DNA of 64,000 nucleotides from an uncultured Mycolicibacterium sp. (GTDB lineage Bacteria > Actinomycetota > Actinomycetes > Mycobacteriales > Mycobacteriaceae), in NCBI RefSeq assembly GCF_937941905.1, contig NZ_CALDGS010000138.1:4543-68542 (forward strand). The letters run 5' to 3'. Positions 15,993 to 24,398 of this stretch are shown here, piece after piece; within the stretch, counting starts at the first letter, position 1; each line of letters begins with the position of its first letter. The translations under genes were made by a program, and so were the position numbers. The notes beneath the pieces were generated by a model. That model saw only the letters and a program-made list of their open reading frames with translations. It made no database searches and was not told where the DNA came from.

Positions 15993-16921
15993 CAGAAGTA
16001 GCCCTCCCGCTTGCGGTCCTCCATGCCGGCCTCGGAGATGCGGTCGTCGGCGCGGGTGGCGCCGCGCTCGGTCAGCCGCGACACCGCGGTCTCGGCGATC
16101 ACCTCGTCGACGGTGGCGGCGGTGGACTCCACGCACCCGGTGCAGGTGACGTCGCCGACGGTGCGGAACCGCACCGAGGTCTCGAACACCTCCTCGTCGG
16201 GGCGCGGCTGCATGTACCGGTGCACCGCCAGCAGCATCCCGTCGCGGCGGAACACCTTGCGCCGGTGGGCGTAGTAGATGGACGGCAGCTTGATGTTCTC
16301 CTGGCCGATGTAGGCCCAGATGTCGTACTCGGTCCAGTTCGACAGCGGGAACACCCGGATGTGCTCGCCCTTGTGGTGGCGGCCGTTGTAGAGGTTCCAC
16401 AGCTCGGGCCGCTGGTTCTTCGGGTCCCACTGGCCGAACTCGTCGCGGAAGCTGAACACCCGTTCCTTGGCGCGGGCCTTCTCCTCGTCGCGGCGGGCCC
16501 CGCCGAAGGCGGCGTCGAACTTGTTCTCCCGGATGGCGCGCAGCAGCGTGACGGTCTGCAGCGGGTTGCGCGACGGCCCCTTGTCCACCACCCGGCCGGC
16601 GTCGATGTCGTCCTGGACCTTGGCGACGACCAGGCGCACCCCGGTCTCGGCGACCAGCTCGTCGCGGGCCTGCAGCACTTCCTCGAAGTTGTGTCCGGTG
16701 TCGACGTGCATCACCGGGAACGGCGGGCGGCCGGGCCGGAACGCCTTGCACGCCAGGTGCAGCATGACGATGGAGTCCTTGCCGCCGGAGAACAGCAGCA
16801 CGGGCCGCTCGAACTCGGCGGCCACCTCGCGGATGATGTGGATCGCCTCCGCCTCGAGCGAGCGGAGGTGGCTCAGTTCGTACCGTCCGGGCGCGACGGC
16901 CTGCTCGGGTGCCAGGGTCAT
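15992..16921 (-). CDS. cysD: Sulfate adenylyltransferase subunit 2
   Basis: CysD is the ATP pyrophosphatase subunit that adenylates sulfate to APS with CysN. The 309-residue protein carries the PP-loop LFSGGKDSIVMLHLA (about 43-57), MHVDTGHNFEEVLQARDEL, and a C-terminal RLTERGATRADDR...KREGYF tail as in other CysD proteins. It starts at ATG 16921 with AGGA upstream. It heads the cysD-cysNC-cysQ operon. The upstream region holds nested dyads and a 15-codon frame ending in an ATGA overlap with the cysD start. Confidence 0.98.
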   Translation of the reverse strand: MTLAPEQAVAPGRYELSHLRSLEAEAIHIIREVAAEFERPVLLFSGGKDSIVMLHLACKAFRPGRPPFPVMHVDTGHNFEEVLQARDELVAETGVRLVVAKVQDDIDAGRVVDKGPSRNPLQTVTLLRAIRENKFDAAFGGARRDEEKARAKERVFSFRDEFGQWDPKNQRPELWNLYNGRHHKGEHIRVFPLSNWTEYDIWAYIGQENIKLPSIYYAHRRKVFRRDGMLLAVHRYMQPRPDEEVFETSVRFRTVGDVTCTGCVESTAATVDEVIAETAVSRLTERGATRADDRISEAGMEDRKREGYF

Positions 16922-16965
16922 CGCATCCTCGTAAAGTTGGTAGGACTGGTCAGAATTACAGCCAT
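16918..16965 (-). CDS. Possible 15-codon leader ORF overlapping cysD
   Basis: The frame MAVILTSPTNFTRMR starts at 16965, inside the operator-like palindrome, and its TGA shares four bases with the cysD ATG (ATGA). It contains no cysteine run, unlike the polycysteine leaders described in M. smegmatis sulfur operons. Translation could couple to cysD, but no start signal of its own is clear, so this is a candidate only. Confidence 0.3.
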   Translation of the reverse strand: MAVILTSPTNFTRMR

Positions 16966-16986
16966 AACCAGGTATGGAACCAGTCC
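16943..16986 (-). promoter_or_regulatory. Nested dyads in the cysD promoter, possible Rrf2 operator
   Basis: An inner 16-bp near-palindrome, CCATAACCAGGTATGG (16962-16977), resembles the ATACC-GGTAT type sites of Rrf2 regulators. It lies inside an outer pair of exact 8-bp arms, GGACTGGT (16943-16950) and ACCAGTCC (16979-16986). TGTAATTC on the minus strand is a possible -10 region. An Rrf2 gene lies just beyond the cys operon, which makes it the obvious candidate partner. Confidence 0.45.
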
Positions 16987-17132
16987 GCGCCCCGCGCTGT
17001 CAACGTGGGGCGCTTTCCCCGGGCGGGCGCCGAGACCCGATCGTGACCGGGCGACCCTACAGTGGGCAGCACCCCGGGCCGGTGACGAACCCGCCGGTAA
17101 CGAACGCGACGGGCACAGCGAAAGAGAGAGTT

Positions 17133-17450
17133 GTGAGCCGATCCCCTCTGCGCGGTGCGGTGCTGGCGACGGGTGCCGTCGTTGCCCTTGCCGGCCTGCC
17201 GATGCCCGCCGCGGGCGCCCAGCCCGCCCCCGAGTTCTGCGTGGCGATGGCGCGCGCCGGGGTCGGTACCGACTGCGCCACCCTGCTCGGCTGGGGCCGG
17301 CAGGTGTGCGCCGAGTACGACCGCGGGGCGACCTGGGACGCGGTGGCCGCCGCGCTCGACGTCCGCACCGGCGACGAGATGCTGTCGAACTTCGTGATCG
17401 CGGGCGCGCCGATGTATCTGTGCCCGCAGCACCGCGACAAGAACCCGTAA
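17133..17450 (+). CDS. Secreted DUF732 protein
   Basis: This 105-residue protein has a signal peptide (LRGAVLATGAVVALAGLPMPAAGA) and a mature DUF732 domain: EFCVAMARAGVGTDCATLL, GRQVCAEYDRGATWDAVAAAL, and the closing FVIAGAPMYLCPQH. The four cysteines fit two disulfides. DUF732 proteins are small exported mycobacterial proteins of unknown function, present in many copies per genome. The GTG start follows AGAGAGAG. It lies divergently from cysD and is followed by a repeat element. Confidence 0.88.
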   Translation: MSRSPLRGAVLATGAVVALAGLPMPAAGAQPAPEFCVAMARAGVGTDCATLLGWGRQVCAEYDRGATWDAVAAALDVRTGDEMLSNFVIAGAPMYLCPQHRDKNP

Positions 17451-17468
17451 CGGTCCCCCGCTCTTCCC

Positions 17469-17534
17469 CCCGCGAACAGACGCGTAACCCCCCGTTCGCG
17501 GCCCGGCGCGGGGGATTTCACGTCCGCTCGCGGG
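17469..17534. repeat. Second-family intergenic repeat, inverted pair
   Basis: A unit CCCGCGAACAGACGCGTAAC followed by a C-run (from 17469) is mirrored by an inverted unit at 17510-17534 whose complement reads CCCGCGAGCGGACGTGAAAT followed by a C-run. A related unit lies at 24326-24350. The family differs from the 31-bp repeat. It occupies the gap between the DUF732 gene and the opp operon and could act as a terminator. Confidence 0.6.
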
Positions 17535-17589
17535 AGAAAGGGCACGCGTGGTCGGGCGCGCCCGGTCGGCCGGGAGCGGCCCGATCTCC

Positions 17590-17634
17590 TACCCTGAGCC
17601 CATGCACGGTCCGGAGCACGGGATCCGCCGGTGA
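17590..17634 (+). promoter_or_regulatory. Leaderless 10-codon upstream ORF coupled to oppB
   Basis: TACCCT (17590-17595) is followed after six bases by an ATG at 17602 that opens MHGPEHGIRR and stops with a TGA (17632-17634) overlapping the oppB GTG start (GTGA). The spacing fits a leaderless transcript whose first codon is this ATG, with oppB translated by termination-reinitiation. oppB itself has no obvious ribosome-binding site, which supports coupling. Confidence 0.45.
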
Positions 17635-18611
17635 CCCGTTTCCTGGCGCGCCGGCTGCTCAACTACGTGGTGCTGCTGGTGCTGGCGTCCTTCCTCACCT
17701 TCGCGCTGGCCTCGTGGTTCTTCGAACCGCTCGACGCGCTGCTGCAGCGCAACCCGCGCCCGCCGCAGTCGACCATCGACGCCAAGGCCGCCGAACTCGG
17801 CCTGGACAAGCCCATCCCGGTGCGCTACCTCGACTGGGCGGCCGGGGCGGTGCGCGGCGACTTCGGCACCACGGTGACCGGCCAGCCGGTGGCCGAGGAA
17901 CTGTGGCGGCGGGTCGGGGTGAGCCTGCGGCTGGTGCTCATCGGCTCGGTGGTCGGCACCGTGGTCGGGGTGGCCGTCGGCGCGTGGGGCGCGATCCGCC
18001 AGTACCGGCTCTCCGACCGGGTGATCACCACGCTGTCGCTGCTGATCATCAGCGCGCCGGTGTTCGTCATCGCCAACCTGCTCATCCTGGCCGCGCTGAA
18101 CGTCAACTCGGTGCTCGGCGTGCAGCTGTTCGAGTACATCGGCGAGACCTCCCCGGACGCGGTGGGCGGGCCCTGGGACCGGTTCGTCGACCGGGTGCAG
18201 CACCTCGTCCTGCCCACCGTCACGCTCGCGCTCGGCTCGATCGCCGGGTACAGCCGCTACCAGCGCAACGCCATGCTCGACGTGCTCGGCCAGGACTTCA
18301 TCCGCACCGCCCGCGCCAAGGGGCTGACCCGGCGCCGGGCGCTGCTCAAGCACGGGCTGCGCACCGCGCTGATCCCGATGGCCACGCTGTTCGCCTACGG
18401 CTTCGGCGCGCTGATCACCGGGGCGGTGTTCACCGAGAAGATCTTCGGCTGGCACGGCGTCGGCGAGTGGTGGATCCAGGGCATCACCAACCAGGACACC
18501 AACGTGGTGGTGGCCATCACCGTGCTCAGCGGGGTGGCGATCCTGCTGGCCGGGCTGCTGTCCGACGTCATCTACGCCGCACTGGACCCGAGAGTGCGGG
18601 TGGGCGCATGA
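17631..18611 (+). CDS. oppB: Oligopeptide ABC transporter permease OppB
   Basis: OppB is an inner-membrane permease of the oligopeptide importer. The 326 residues have an N-terminal membrane anchor (LLNYVVLLVLASFLTFALAS) and five further hydrophobic spans. The EAA coupling loop to the ATPase is GQDFIRTARAKGLTRRRALL (about 217-236). It matches Rv1283c by position. GTG start at 17631; the stop overlaps oppC by ATGA. The set oppB-oppC-oppDF-oppA is one operon. Confidence 0.96.
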   Translation: MTRFLARRLLNYVVLLVLASFLTFALASWFFEPLDALLQRNPRPPQSTIDAKAAELGLDKPIPVRYLDWAAGAVRGDFGTTVTGQPVAEELWRRVGVSLRLVLIGSVVGTVVGVAVGAWGAIRQYRLSDRVITTLSLLIISAPVFVIANLLILAALNVNSVLGVQLFEYIGETSPDAVGGPWDRFVDRVQHLVLPTVTLALGSIAGYSRYQRNAMLDVLGQDFIRTARAKGLTRRRALLKHGLRTALIPMATLFAYGFGALITGAVFTEKIFGWHGVGEWWIQGITNQDTNVVVAITVLSGVAILLAGLLSDVIYAALDPRVRVGA

Positions 18612-19537
18612 GCACCGGGTTCGACACCGAGACGGTGCGCAGCGGGGTGGACACCCACCGCTTCGTGTCCCGGCGCACCCTGGTGTGGCGGCGCTTCCTG
18701 CGCAACCGGCCCGCGGTGGTGTCGCTGGCGGTGCTGGTGCTGCTGTTCGCCGCCTGCTGGGTACTGCCGCCGCTGCTGCCCTACGACTACAGCCGGCTCG
18801 ACTACACCGCGCTGCAGCAGCCGCCCAGCGCCCGGCACTGGTTCGGCACCAACGCCCTGGGCCAGGACCTGCTCGCCCAGACCCTGCGCGGCATGCAGAA
18901 GTCGCTGCTGATCGGGTTGTGCGTGGCGGTCATCTCCACGGTGATCGCCGCGACCGTGGGCGCGGTGGCCGGCTACTTCGGCGGCTGGCGGGACCGGGCG
19001 CTGATGTGGCTGGTCGACCTGCTGCTGGTGGTGCCGAGCTTTCTGCTCATCGCCATCGTCACCCCGCGCACCCGCGGCAACATCGTCTGGCTGATCGTGC
19101 TGCTGGCGGCGTTCAGCTGGATGATCAGCTCCCGCATCGTGCGCGGGCTGACGATGAGCCTGCGCGAACGCGAATTCGTCGTCGCGGCACGCTACATGGG
19201 GGTCAGCGACGCCCGCATCATCACCCGCCACATCATCCCGAACGTGGCGTCCATCCTGATCATCGACACCACGCTCAACGTCGGCGTGGCGGTGATCGCC
19301 GAAACCGGGCTGAGTTTCCTGGGATTCGGCGTGCAACGGCCGGACGTGTCACTGGGCACGCTGATCGCCGACGGCACCCCGTCGGTGACGACATTCCCGT
19401 GGCTGTTCCTGTTCCCGGCCGGGGTGCTGGTGACGATCGTGCTGTGCGCCAACCTGATCGGCGACGGGCTGCGCGACGCCCTGGACCCCGCGGCACGGCC
19501 GGCGCGGCGGGCACGCGGGAAGGCGGGCCGCCGGTGA
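18608..19537 (+). CDS. oppC: Oligopeptide ABC transporter permease OppC
   Basis: The second permease of the Opp importer, 309 residues. A cytosolic N-terminus (MSTGFDTETVRSGVDTHRF) leads to the first span, followed by HWFGTNALGQDLLAQTLRG, the hallmark of OppC/DppC proteins. The EAA loop is EREFVVAARYMGVSDARIIT (about 183-202). It starts by ATGA overlap with oppB and ends by GTGA overlap with the ATPase gene. Confidence 0.96.
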   Translation: MSTGFDTETVRSGVDTHRFVSRRTLVWRRFLRNRPAVVSLAVLVLLFAACWVLPPLLPYDYSRLDYTALQQPPSARHWFGTNALGQDLLAQTLRGMQKSLLIGLCVAVISTVIAATVGAVAGYFGGWRDRALMWLVDLLLVVPSFLLIAIVTPRTRGNIVWLIVLLAAFSWMISSRIVRGLTMSLREREFVVAARYMGVSDARIITRHIIPNVASILIIDTTLNVGVAVIAETGLSFLGFGVQRPDVSLGTLIADGTPSVTTFPWLFLFPAGVLVTIVLCANLIGDGLRDALDPAARPARRARGKAGRR

Positions 19538-21402
19538 GCCTGCTGCGGGTGCGCGACCTGACGGTCACCTTCGCCACCGAGACCGAGCGGGTGCCGGCGG
19601 TGCGCGGGCTGAGCTTCGACGTCGACCCCGGCGAGGTGGTGGCGCTGGTCGGCGAGTCCGGGGCCGGCAAATCCGCCGCAGCGATGGCCGTCGTCGGGCT
19701 GCTGCCCGGGCACGCCGAGGTGCGCGGCTCGATCCGGTGGCGCGGCGAGGAGCTGATCGGCCGCTCCGACCGGGAACTCTCGGCCATCCGCGGCCGCGCC
19801 ATCGGCACGGTGTTCCAGGACCCGATGTCCGCGCTCACCCCGGTCTACACGGTCGGCGACCAGATCGCCGAGGCGCTGCGGATCCACCGGCACGGGCTGA
19901 CCCGCCGGGCCGCCCGGGCCCGCGCGGTGGAGCTGCTCGAGCTGGTCGGCATCAACCAGCCGCAGCGGCGGGCCCGGTCCTTCCCGCACGAACTGTCCGG
20001 CGGGGAGCGCCAGCGGGTGGTCATCGCGATCGCCATCGCCAACGACCCCGATCTGCTCATCTGCGACGAGCCCACCACCGCGCTGGACGTCACGGTGCAG
20101 GCCCAGATCCTCGACGTGCTGCGCACCGCCCGCGACGTCACCGGGGCGGGGGTGCTCGTCATCACCCACGACCTCGGGGTGGTCGCCGAGTTCGCCGACC
20201 GGGCGGTGGTGATGTACGCGGGCCGGGCGGTGGAGGCGGCCCCGGTGCGGCGGCTCTACACCGACCGCCGGATGCCCTACACCGTCGGGCTGCTCGGCTC
20301 GGTGCCGCGCCTGGACGCCGCGCGCGGCGACCGGCTGGTGCCGATCCCCGGCGCACCCCCGGCGCCCGCCGCGCTGCCCCCGGGCTGCCCGTTCGCCCCG
20401 CGGTGTCCGCTGGCGATCGACGAATGTCGCAGCGCCGAGCCGGAACTCGTCCCGGTCGACGGGGACCCCGACCACCTGGCGGCCTGTATCCGCACCGCCG
20501 AGACCGCCGGCCGCAGCGCGGCACAGGTGTACCGGGTGGCCACCGCGCCGCCGGCACGACCGGACGACGACGCCGGCGAGCCGGAGGTGGTGCTGCGGGT
20601 GCGCGACCTGGCCCGCACCTACCGGCTCACCAAGGGGGTGCTGCTGCGCCGGCAGGTCGGCGAGGTGCGCGCCGTCGACGGCATCGGATTCGAACTGCGG
20701 GCCGGCCGCACCCTGGGCATCGTCGGCGAGTCCGGCTCGGGCAAGTCGACCACGCTGCACGAGATCCTGGCGCTGCGCCCGCCGCAGGCCGGTTCCGTCG
20801 AGGTGCTCGGCACCGACGTGGCGTGCCTGGACGCCCGCACCCGGCGGTCGCTGCGCGGCCAGGTGCAGGTCGTCTTCCAGGACCCGGCCGCCGCCCTGGA
20901 CCCGCGCCTGCCGGTGTTCGACGTGCTCGCCGAACCGTTGCAGGCCAACGGGTTCGGCAAGGCCGAGATCGAGCAGCGGGTGGCCGAACTGCTCACCGAG
21001 GTGGGGCTGCGCCGCACCGACGCCGACCGCTACCCGGCGGAGTTCTCCGGTGGGCAGAAGCAGCGCATCGGCATCGCCCGCGCGCTGGCGCTGCGGCCGC
21101 GGATCCTGGCGCTCGACGAGCCGGTGTCCGCGCTGGACGTGTCCATCCAGGCCGGGATCATCAACCTGCTGCTGGACCTGCAGGACCGCTACGGGCTGGC
21201 CTACCTGTTCGTCTCGCACGACCTGTCGGTGGTGCGCCACCTGGCCCACGACGTGGCGGTGATGTACCGGGGCCGCATCGTCGAACAGGGCCCGGCCGAC
21301 CGGGTGTTCGCCGAGCCGCGGCACGAGTACACCCGCCGGTTGCTGGCGGCGGTGCCCCGGCCGGAACGCGGGATGGACACGCGGCCCGCGGGCCGCGGAT
21401 AG
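19534..21402 (+). CDS. oppD: Fused oligopeptide ABC transporter ATPase (OppD-OppF)
   Basis: Both ATPase halves of the Opp importer are joined in one 622-residue chain. The first domain has Walker A GESGAGKS (about 42-49), signature LSGGERQR (154-161) and Walker B LLICDEP; its C-terminal extension holds the cysteine cluster CPFAPRCPLAIDEC (about 285-298), which in related OppD proteins binds an Fe-S cluster. A linker of about 40 residues leads to the second domain with GESGSGKS (397-404), FSGGQKQR and LALDEPVS. It corresponds to Rv1281c. GTG start overlaps the oppC stop. Confidence 0.96.
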   Translation: MSLLRVRDLTVTFATETERVPAVRGLSFDVDPGEVVALVGESGAGKSAAAMAVVGLLPGHAEVRGSIRWRGEELIGRSDRELSAIRGRAIGTVFQDPMSALTPVYTVGDQIAEALRIHRHGLTRRAARARAVELLELVGINQPQRRARSFPHELSGGERQRVVIAIAIANDPDLLICDEPTTALDVTVQAQILDVLRTARDVTGAGVLVITHDLGVVAEFADRAVVMYAGRAVEAAPVRRLYTDRRMPYTVGLLGSVPRLDAARGDRLVPIPGAPPAPAALPPGCPFAPRCPLAIDECRSAEPELVPVDGDPDHLAACIRTAETAGRSAAQVYRVATAPPARPDDDAGEPEVVLRVRDLARTYRLTKGVLLRRQVGEVRAVDGIGFELRAGRTLGIVGESGSGKSTTLHEILALRPPQAGSVEVLGTDVACLDARTRRSLRGQVQVVFQDPAAALDPRLPVFDVLAEPLQANGFGKAEIEQRVAELLTEVGLRRTDADRYPAEFSGGQKQRIGIARALALRPRILALDEPVSALDVSIQAGIINLLLDLQDRYGLAYLFVSHDLSVVRHLAHDVAVMYRGRIVEQGPADRVFAEPRHEYTRRLLAAVPRPERGMDTRPAGRG

Positions 21403-21412
21403 AGTCTGGCGC

Positions 21413-23086
21413 ATGACGTTGCGACGCCTCGCCATCGCCGGCCTGATCGGTTCGCTGCTGTTCGCCGCCGGCTGCGCCGGCGAGCCGGAACCGGTGCCGC
21501 CGGTCGGCGGCAACGCCGAACTCGGCACCACCAACGACATCAACCCGCAGGACGTGGCGAACCTGCAGCAGGGCGGCAACCTGCGGCTGGCGCTGACCGC
21601 ATTCCCGCCGAATTTCAACCCGCTGCACATCGACGGCAACGTCGCCGACGCCGCCGGCATGCTGAAAGCCACCCTGCCGCGCGCGTTCCGGATCGCCGCC
21701 GACGGCACCATGACGCTCAACACCGACTACTTCACCAGCGTCGAGCTGACCAGCACCGACCCGCAGGTGGTGGTGTGGACGATCAACCCGAAGGCGGTGT
21801 GGAGCGACGGCACGCCGATCACCTGGGAGGACATCGCCGCCCAGATCCACGCCACCAGCGGCAGGGACCCGGCCTTCGCGATCGCCAGCCCCAACGGCGC
21901 CGACCGGGTGGCGTCGGTGACCCGCGGCGTCGACGACCGGCAGGCCGTGATGACCTTCGCCGAGCCGTACGCGGAGTGGCGCGGCATGTTCTCCGGCAAC
22001 ACCATGCTGCTGCCCAAGAGCATGACCGCCACCCCGGAGGCGTTCAACCGGGCTCAGCTGGACCGGCCGGGCCCGTCGGCGGGACCGTTCGTCGTCTCCA
22101 CCATCGACCGGGGCGCCCAGCGCATCGTGCTGACCCGCAACCCGAAGTGGTGGGGTGAGCCGCCGCTGCTGGACTCCATCACGTACTCGGTGCTCGACGA
22201 CGCCGCGCGCATCCCGGCGCTGCAGAACAACGCCCTCGACGCCACCGGGCTGGCCACCATCGACGAGCTGACCATCGCGCGGCGCACCCCGGGCATCGCG
22301 GTGCGCCGGGCGCCGGGCAACAGCTGGTACCACATCACCTTCAACGGCGCGCCCGGCTCGATCCTGGCCGACAAGAAGCTGCGCCAGGCCATCGCCAAGG
22401 GTATCGACCGGCAGACCATCGCCAACGTCACCCAGCGCGGGCTGGTCGACGAGCCGCGCCCGCTCAACAACCACATCTACGTCGCCGGCCAGGACGGCTA
22501 CCAGGACAACAGTGAGGTCGTCGGCTACGACCCGGAGGCCGCCAAGGCCGAACTCGACGCGCTGGGCTGGAAACTCAACGGCCAGTGGCGCGAGAAGGAC
22601 GGCCGCCGGCTGGTGATCCGCGACGTGTACTTCGACGCGGCCAGCACCCGCCCGGTCGCCCAGATCACCCAGAACAACCTGGCCGAGATCGGGGTGAAGC
22701 TCGAACTGGATCCCAAACCCGGCGAGCGGTTCTTCACCGACCACATCATCCCGGGCAACTTCGACATCGCCCAGTTCAGTTGGGTCGGTGACGCGTTCCC
22801 GTTGTCCGGGCTGCCGCAGATCTACGCCTCGGACGGGGAGAGCAACTTCGGCCGGATCGGCAGCCCCGAGATCGACGCGAAGATCGAGCAGACGCTCGCC
22901 GAACTCGACCCGCAGGCCGCGATCAAGCTGGCCAACGAGGTCGACGAGATGCTGTGGGACGAGGTGTTCAGCCTGCCGCTGACCCAGTCCCCCGGCAATG
23001 TCGCGGTGCGCGAGAACCTGGCCAACTTCGGGGCGTTCGGGCTCGCCGACGCCGACTACACCAAGATCGGCTTCATGAAGCCCTGA
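21413..23086 (+). CDS. oppA: Oligopeptide-binding lipoprotein OppA
   Basis: A family 5 solute-binding protein of 557 residues. The signal peptide MTLRRLAIAGLIGSLLFAAG ends in a lipobox with the acylated cysteine at position 21, so it is anchored on the outer face of the membrane. The SBP_bac_5 signature spans AVWSDGTPITWEDIAAQI, and NPKWWGEPPLLDSITYSV and LRQAIAKGIDRQTI are typical. It captures peptides for OppBC. The stop codon overlaps the 3' end of the convergent hydrolase gene by 14 bases, leaving no room for a separate terminator. Confidence 0.96.
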   Translation: MTLRRLAIAGLIGSLLFAAGCAGEPEPVPPVGGNAELGTTNDINPQDVANLQQGGNLRLALTAFPPNFNPLHIDGNVADAAGMLKATLPRAFRIAADGTMTLNTDYFTSVELTSTDPQVVVWTINPKAVWSDGTPITWEDIAAQIHATSGRDPAFAIASPNGADRVASVTRGVDDRQAVMTFAEPYAEWRGMFSGNTMLLPKSMTATPEAFNRAQLDRPGPSAGPFVVSTIDRGAQRIVLTRNPKWWGEPPLLDSITYSVLDDAARIPALQNNALDATGLATIDELTIARRTPGIAVRRAPGNSWYHITFNGAPGSILADKKLRQAIAKGIDRQTIANVTQRGLVDEPRPLNNHIYVAGQDGYQDNSEVVGYDPEAAKAELDALGWKLNGQWREKDGRRLVIRDVYFDAASTRPVAQITQNNLAEIGVKLELDPKPGERFFTDHIIPGNFDIAQFSWVGDAFPLSGLPQIYASDGESNFGRIGSPEIDAKIEQTLAELDPQAAIKLANEVDEMLWDEVFSLPLTQSPGNVAVRENLANFGAFGLADADYTKIGFMKP

Positions 23087-24299
23087 CCAGCAGCGCCTCG
23101 GCGCGGGCGGCCGCGGCCACCGCGCGGGCGGCCAGCCGCACCGCCGCCCCCGGCGGCAGCGCGTCGAGTTCGCGGACCCGGGCCGCCAGCCCGGCCGTCG
23201 CGCCGGTGTGCACGGCGCGCGCCACCTCCAGCGCCGCGGCTTCACGCAGGTCCAGCAGGCTGTGTCCGGCGGTGGGCAGTTCGACCGGCACCGCGCCCGG
23301 GATGCGTCGGGCCGCGGCACGGGCCAGCGCCGGCGGGGTGACCAGATCCCGCCCACCGGCCAGCACCACGGTGGGCCAGCCGAATCCGGGCAGCGCCCGG
23401 TGCAGATCGTAGGGCTCGGCCTCGAACGCGACCGGGGTGTGGGCGGCCGCGCGGTAGGCCGGGGCGGGATCGAGCGGGCCGCCGTCGGGTTCGGCACCGA
23501 AGTCCAGTTCCCGGTAGCCGATCCGCTCCACCAGATCGGGCTCGAAGTGGAACGGGGTCTGCCGGTCGAGCAGGTACCGGGCCAGCCCGCCGACCGCGGT
23601 CCACACCCCGGTGCGTCCGGCCGCCAGCAGATCCAACAGCCGGCCGAGCACCTCGGGGCCGGCCAGCCCGTACACGGTGACCGCCAGCTGCACCCCGGCC
23701 GGGGAGAGCGCGCCGGCCTCGGCCAGCCGGCGGATCCGCGGCGCCAGTGCGGCGGTGTCGGGGTCGGCACCGTCCCAGAACGCCCGGCGCAGCGCGGCCC
23801 GCACGGTGTGGATGTCGCCGGCCGAGCACACCGGGGAGTCCAGCACCATGGCGTGGATCCGTGCCGGGTGGCGCACTCCCAGCCCGGCGGCCAGGTATGC
23901 GCCGTAGGAACTGCCGTAGACCACCACCCGCTCGACCCGCTCGTGGTCGAGCACCGCGGCCAGGTCGGCGACGACCTGTTCGACGGTCAGCGCCGCGGCG
24001 GGCAGGTCCGCGCCGGTGTCGTCGTGGCGGGACAGCCCCACCCCGCGGTGTTCGACCATGAGCACGTCGAGCCCGGCCGCGGCGGCCCGGCGGCGCAGCC
24101 CGCGGTAGAGCGCGATCGAGGCCGCCCCCGGGCCGCCGGGGACGACGAGCAGCGGGTGCGGCGAGCGGGGCCCACTGCGCACGTAGTACAGGTCGAAGGC
24201 GGCGCGGCCGTCCGGGGTGACCGGCCGGCGCAGGCTGCGCACCCCGGGCAGGGCGGCCAGCCGCCGATGGATGCGGCGGCGCCCGGCGGTCATCGTCAC
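23073..24299 (-). CDS. Alpha/beta hydrolase (prolyl aminopeptidase-like, S33)
   Basis: A 408-residue alpha/beta-fold hydrolase. The oxyanion region is VVPGGPGAASIALYRG, the nucleophile elbow is VVYGSSYGAYLA with Ser in G-S-S-Y-G, the acid is in VLAGGRDLVTPPALA and the histidine in PTAGHSLLDL. The large lid between elbow and acid resembles tripeptidyl or prolyl aminopeptidases of family S33; lying beside a peptide importer, a peptidase role is attractive but unproven. GTG 24299 is six bases after CAGAAT; ATG 24293 is the alternative start. It lies downstream of a repeat element. Confidence 0.8.
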   Translation of the reverse strand: MTMTAGRRRIHRRLAALPGVRSLRRPVTPDGRAAFDLYYVRSGPRSPHPLLVVPGGPGAASIALYRGLRRRAAAAGLDVLMVEHRGVGLSRHDDTGADLPAAALTVEQVVADLAAVLDHERVERVVVYGSSYGAYLAAGLGVRHPARIHAMVLDSPVCSAGDIHTVRAALRRAFWDGADPDTAALAPRIRRLAEAGALSPAGVQLAVTVYGLAGPEVLGRLLDLLAAGRTGVWTAVGGLARYLLDRQTPFHFEPDLVERIGYRELDFGAEPDGGPLDPAPAYRAAAHTPVAFEAEPYDLHRALPGFGWPTVVLAGGRDLVTPPALARAAARRIPGAVPVELPTAGHSLLDLREAAALEVARAVHTGATAGLAARVRELDALPPGAAVRLAARAVAAAARAEALLVRAS

Positions 24300-24325
24300 C
24301 CGATCATTCTGCCGGGTGGGCCCAC

Positions 24326-24396
24326 CGCGCGAGCAGACGCGAACACCCCCGGACAAGGCGGGATTCGGGGGCGTCGGCGGCTGCGCGCCGCGGGGC
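24326..24396. repeat. Second-family intergenic repeat, single clear unit plus degenerate mate
   Basis: CGCGCGAGCAGACGCGAACA followed by a C-run (24326-24350) matches the unit at 17469. About ten bases later GGGATTCGGGGGCG starts a weaker inverted mate. The element lies between the stop of the Rad50-like gene and the start of the hydrolase, both leftward, so it may close the upstream transcript. Confidence 0.5.
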
Positions 24397-24398
24397 GG

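Noticed and set aside
12333..16001. A 1222-codon open frame on the + strand opposite the GNAT-Rrf2-cys genes
   Set aside because: It is a by-product of GC-rich codon use in the real minus-strand genes; its translation is Arg/Gly/Pro/Ala/His-rich filler without domains. The same holds for the long frame at 23208-27551 and others.
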